NCBI GenBank assembly: GCA_938044055.1
Contig: CALIQO010000665.1
Location: 1-6,893, forward strand
Origin: an uncultured Saprospiraceae bacterium
GTDB taxonomy: Bacteria > Bacteroidota > Bacteroidia > Chitinophagales > Saprospiraceae
Reading direction: 5' to 3'
Length of the DNA stretch: 6,893 bases
In this document: positions 5,913-6,893 of the stretch, piece after piece
Numbering within the stretch: the stretch's first letter is position 1
How the letters are laid out: each line of letters begins with the position of its first letter
The notes under the pieces: model-generated
The model's database searches: none
Told to the model about the DNA's origin: nothing
Seen by the model: only the letters and a program-made list of their open reading frames with translations
Position numbers and translations under genes: made by a program

Positions 5913-6104
5913 ATGAAAAAATTCAAAAAGGCCTTAAGGGTTCTGGCTTTAATATGCCTAATTACCCTTGCTGTCATAGGCGTAGGTATAAGTGGTGGTG
6001 TTCCACTTCCTTCCTTTAAATCACGTAGAGATCCTGAAAAAGAAAAAACTGAATTAATCGAGCAAAGGAAGCAATCTAATTCCGAGGAAGCAATAAAGGA
6101 GTAG
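5913..6104 (+). CDS. Small single-pass membrane protein
   Basis: A 63-residue protein with a basic N-terminus (MKKFKKALR), one hydrophobic helix (about residues 8-29, ending in the glycine-rich GVGISGGV), a short PLPSFKSRR linker with basic residues, and a highly charged, probably helical tail (EKEKTELIEQRKQ...EEAIKE). I recall similar tiny proteins in Sphingobacteriales, with a G-rich helix end followed by a VP.P motif and a charged tail, but none with a known role. The N-terminus may be cytoplasmic by the charge rule, although basic residues flank both sides. The frame opens earlier at a GTG (5877), but the ATG at 5913, after an A/T-rich leader and just before the lysines, is the natural start. 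It could be a regulatory or scaffold micro-protein of the inner membrane; this is inference. Confidence 0.68.
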   Translation: MKKFKKALRVLALICLITLAVIGVGISGGVPLPSFKSRRDPEKEKTELIEQRKQSNSEEAIKE

Positions 6105-6141
6105 ATCTAGATTACAAAATATGGCGCTCCCTAAGCACCTA

Positions 6142-6178
6142 TAAAGGTTCATGCCTTCTGAAATAATATGTACCTTTA
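6142..6178 (+). promoter_or_regulatory. Hairpin immediately upstream of the GrpB-family start codon
   Basis: TAAAGGT (6142-6148) pairs with ACCTTTA (6172-6178). After a T-T mismatch, CAT (6150-6152) pairs with ATG (6168-6170), making a 10-bp imperfect stem with a 15-nt loop. It ends 5 nt before the ATG at 6184 and would sequester an AAAGG sequence and an alternative ATG at 6151. It could tune translation of the GrpB gene, though the stem is AT-rich and may be chance. Confidence 0.3.
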
Positions 6179-6183
6179 ATTGT

Positions 6184-6702
6184 ATGAAAGTTATTGTCAC
6201 TCCTTATAATAATTCCTGGCCTCAAGCTTTTCAGCATGAATCCAGAATCATTAAAGAAGTAATGGGTCCAGTATTGCTGAAAATACATCACATCGGGAGT
6301 ACAGCAGTACCCGGATTAGCTGCGAAGCCTATTATCGATATGATACCAGAAGTTTCATCTCTTGTTTTTCTTGATGAAATAAGTAAAAAGATGGAGAAGA
6401 TCGGTTATGAAGCAATGGGCGAATTAGGGATTCCGCGGCGAAGATATTTTAGAAAAGGGGGCAACCATAGGACCCATCAGATTCATGCTTTTCAAGTTGG
6501 CGACACTCATATAACAAGGCATCTTGCTTTCAGAGATTACTTGCGAGCACATAAAAATATCGCAGATGAATATGGGCGATTAAAAACTGCTATTGCTCTG
6601 CGATGTAACAATGATATAGAGCAATATTGTGATGAGAAAGATTCTTTCATTCAATTGCACGAAAAGAAAGCGCTAAAATGGTATTCCGCGGAACAATCAT
6701 AA
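6184..6702 (+). CDS. GrpB family protein (UPF0157, nucleotidyltransferase fold)
   Basis: A 172-residue cytoplasmic protein, normal length for the GrpB/UPF0157 family. The hallmark block HHIGSTAVPGLAAKPIIDM (35-53) contains the Gly38-Ser39 motif and Asp52 expected of a nucleotidyltransferase-like active site. Other family features are the YNNSWPQAF opening (8-16), RRRYFRKGG (86-94), the histidine-containing RTHQIHAF (96-103), and HLAFRDYLRAHKNIADEYGRLK (113-134). The closing region before residue 160 also fits, with the conserved Lys/Phe/Ile pattern of EKDSFIQ. The family's biochemical role is not established; it is often linked by context to small-molecule or coenzyme modification, and the name does not imply a link to the GrpE chaperone. 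I chose the ATG at 6184 because family members begin about here; an in-frame ATG at 6151 would add 11 unmatched residues. It is 16 nt upstream of the GIY-YIG-like gene and probably shares its transcript. Confidence 0.92.
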   Translation: MKVIVTPYNNSWPQAFQHESRIIKEVMGPVLLKIHHIGSTAVPGLAAKPIIDMIPEVSSLVFLDEISKKMEKIGYEAMGELGIPRRRYFRKGGNHRTHQIHAFQVGDTHITRHLAFRDYLRAHKNIADEYGRLKTAIALRCNNDIEQYCDEKDSFIQLHEKKALKWYSAEQS

Positions 6703-6718
6703 AACTAAAAAAACAACA

Positions 6719-6893
6719 ATGCTCGATAAAAAAGCACTCAAGGAAGCATATAAACAACAGACCCCGTCTATGGGTGTATTCCAGTTATTGAATAAAAAAA
6801 ATGGGAAAATCCTTATAGAAGGAGCTACCGATATTCATGCTAAATGGAATAGACATAGAACAGAACTAAAAATGGGGAGTCACCGAAATAAGC
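6719..6893 (+). CDS. GIY-YIG nuclease-like protein (5' part, runs off the window)
   Basis: Only the first 58 codons are present; the frame is open to the window's edge. The N-terminus LDKKALKEAYKQQ leads into MGVFQLLNKKNGKILIEGATD (18-38), which aligns by eye with the GIY...NGK.YIG core of GIY-YIG domains, and then WNRHRTELKMGSHRNK (43-58), which I recall from a common group of short Bacteroidota and Firmicutes GIY-YIG family proteins. The signature is degenerate: GIY is GVF, and YIG reads LIE, so both usual tyrosines are replaced (Phe21, Leu32) and the glycine is Glu34. Arg45 or Arg47 could match the family's catalytic arginine. Nuclease activity is therefore doubtful, and a nucleic-acid-binding or other role is possible. 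The start is 16 nt after the GrpB stop, suggesting an operon. The rest of the domain is not visible. Confidence 0.8.
   Translation, partial: MLDKKALKEAYKQQTPSMGVFQLLNKKNGKILIEGATDIHAKWNRHRTELKMGSHRNK

Noticed and set aside
5913..6104. Toxin of a type I toxin-antitoxin system
   Set aside because: Size and single helix would fit, but the long charged tail and lack of an antisense RNA signature do not support it.

Overview
The window is AT-rich bacterial chromosomal DNA. Three traits suggest Bacteroidota, probably near Sphingobacteriales or Cytophagales: start codons lack Shine-Dalgarno motifs and sit behind A/T-rich leaders, several gaps hold TTG-N18..22-TAnnTTTA boxes resembling the Bacteroidota sigma-ABfr promoter, and the GrpB, GIY-YIG and small membrane proteins look like versions I know from that phylum. 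This placement is inference. I saw no rRNA, tRNA, CRISPR array, insertion sequence or integrase.

Left half (about 210-4114). A flavoprotein of the fumarate reductase/ketosteroid dehydrogenase superfamily (-) is divergent from a DUF3598-like, lipocalin-type protein (+). The 242-bp gap between them carries short direct repeats. The DUF3598-like gene converges on a two-cysteine peroxiredoxin of the BCP/AhpE type (-). Upstream of that on the same strand is an alpha/beta-hydrolase-fold protein (-) whose nucleophile position is alanine. A flavin dehydrogenase or oxidase, a small hydrophobic-ligand barrel, a peroxidase and a hydrolase-fold protein together would suit oxidative processing of a small lipophilic compound, with the peroxiredoxin removing peroxide. 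That is a hypothesis from co-location only; the genes do not form one operon.

Right half (about 4570-6893, all +). After a 455-bp divergent gap come a secreted HEXXH zinc metallopeptidase-like protein (gluzincin pattern), a small orphan with a probable signal peptide, a 63-residue single-pass membrane protein, a GrpB/UPF0157 nucleotidyltransferase-fold protein, and the first 58 codons of a GIY-YIG-like protein that runs off the window. The last two are 16 nt apart and are probably co-transcribed. The others have their own gaps, and one of these has a palindrome overlapping a candidate promoter.

Most genes are ordinary accessory genes. The points most worth following are the serine-less hydrolase fold, the flavoprotein/DUF3598 divergent pair, the unassigned secreted metallopeptidase, and the GIY-YIG relative with degenerate signature motifs.
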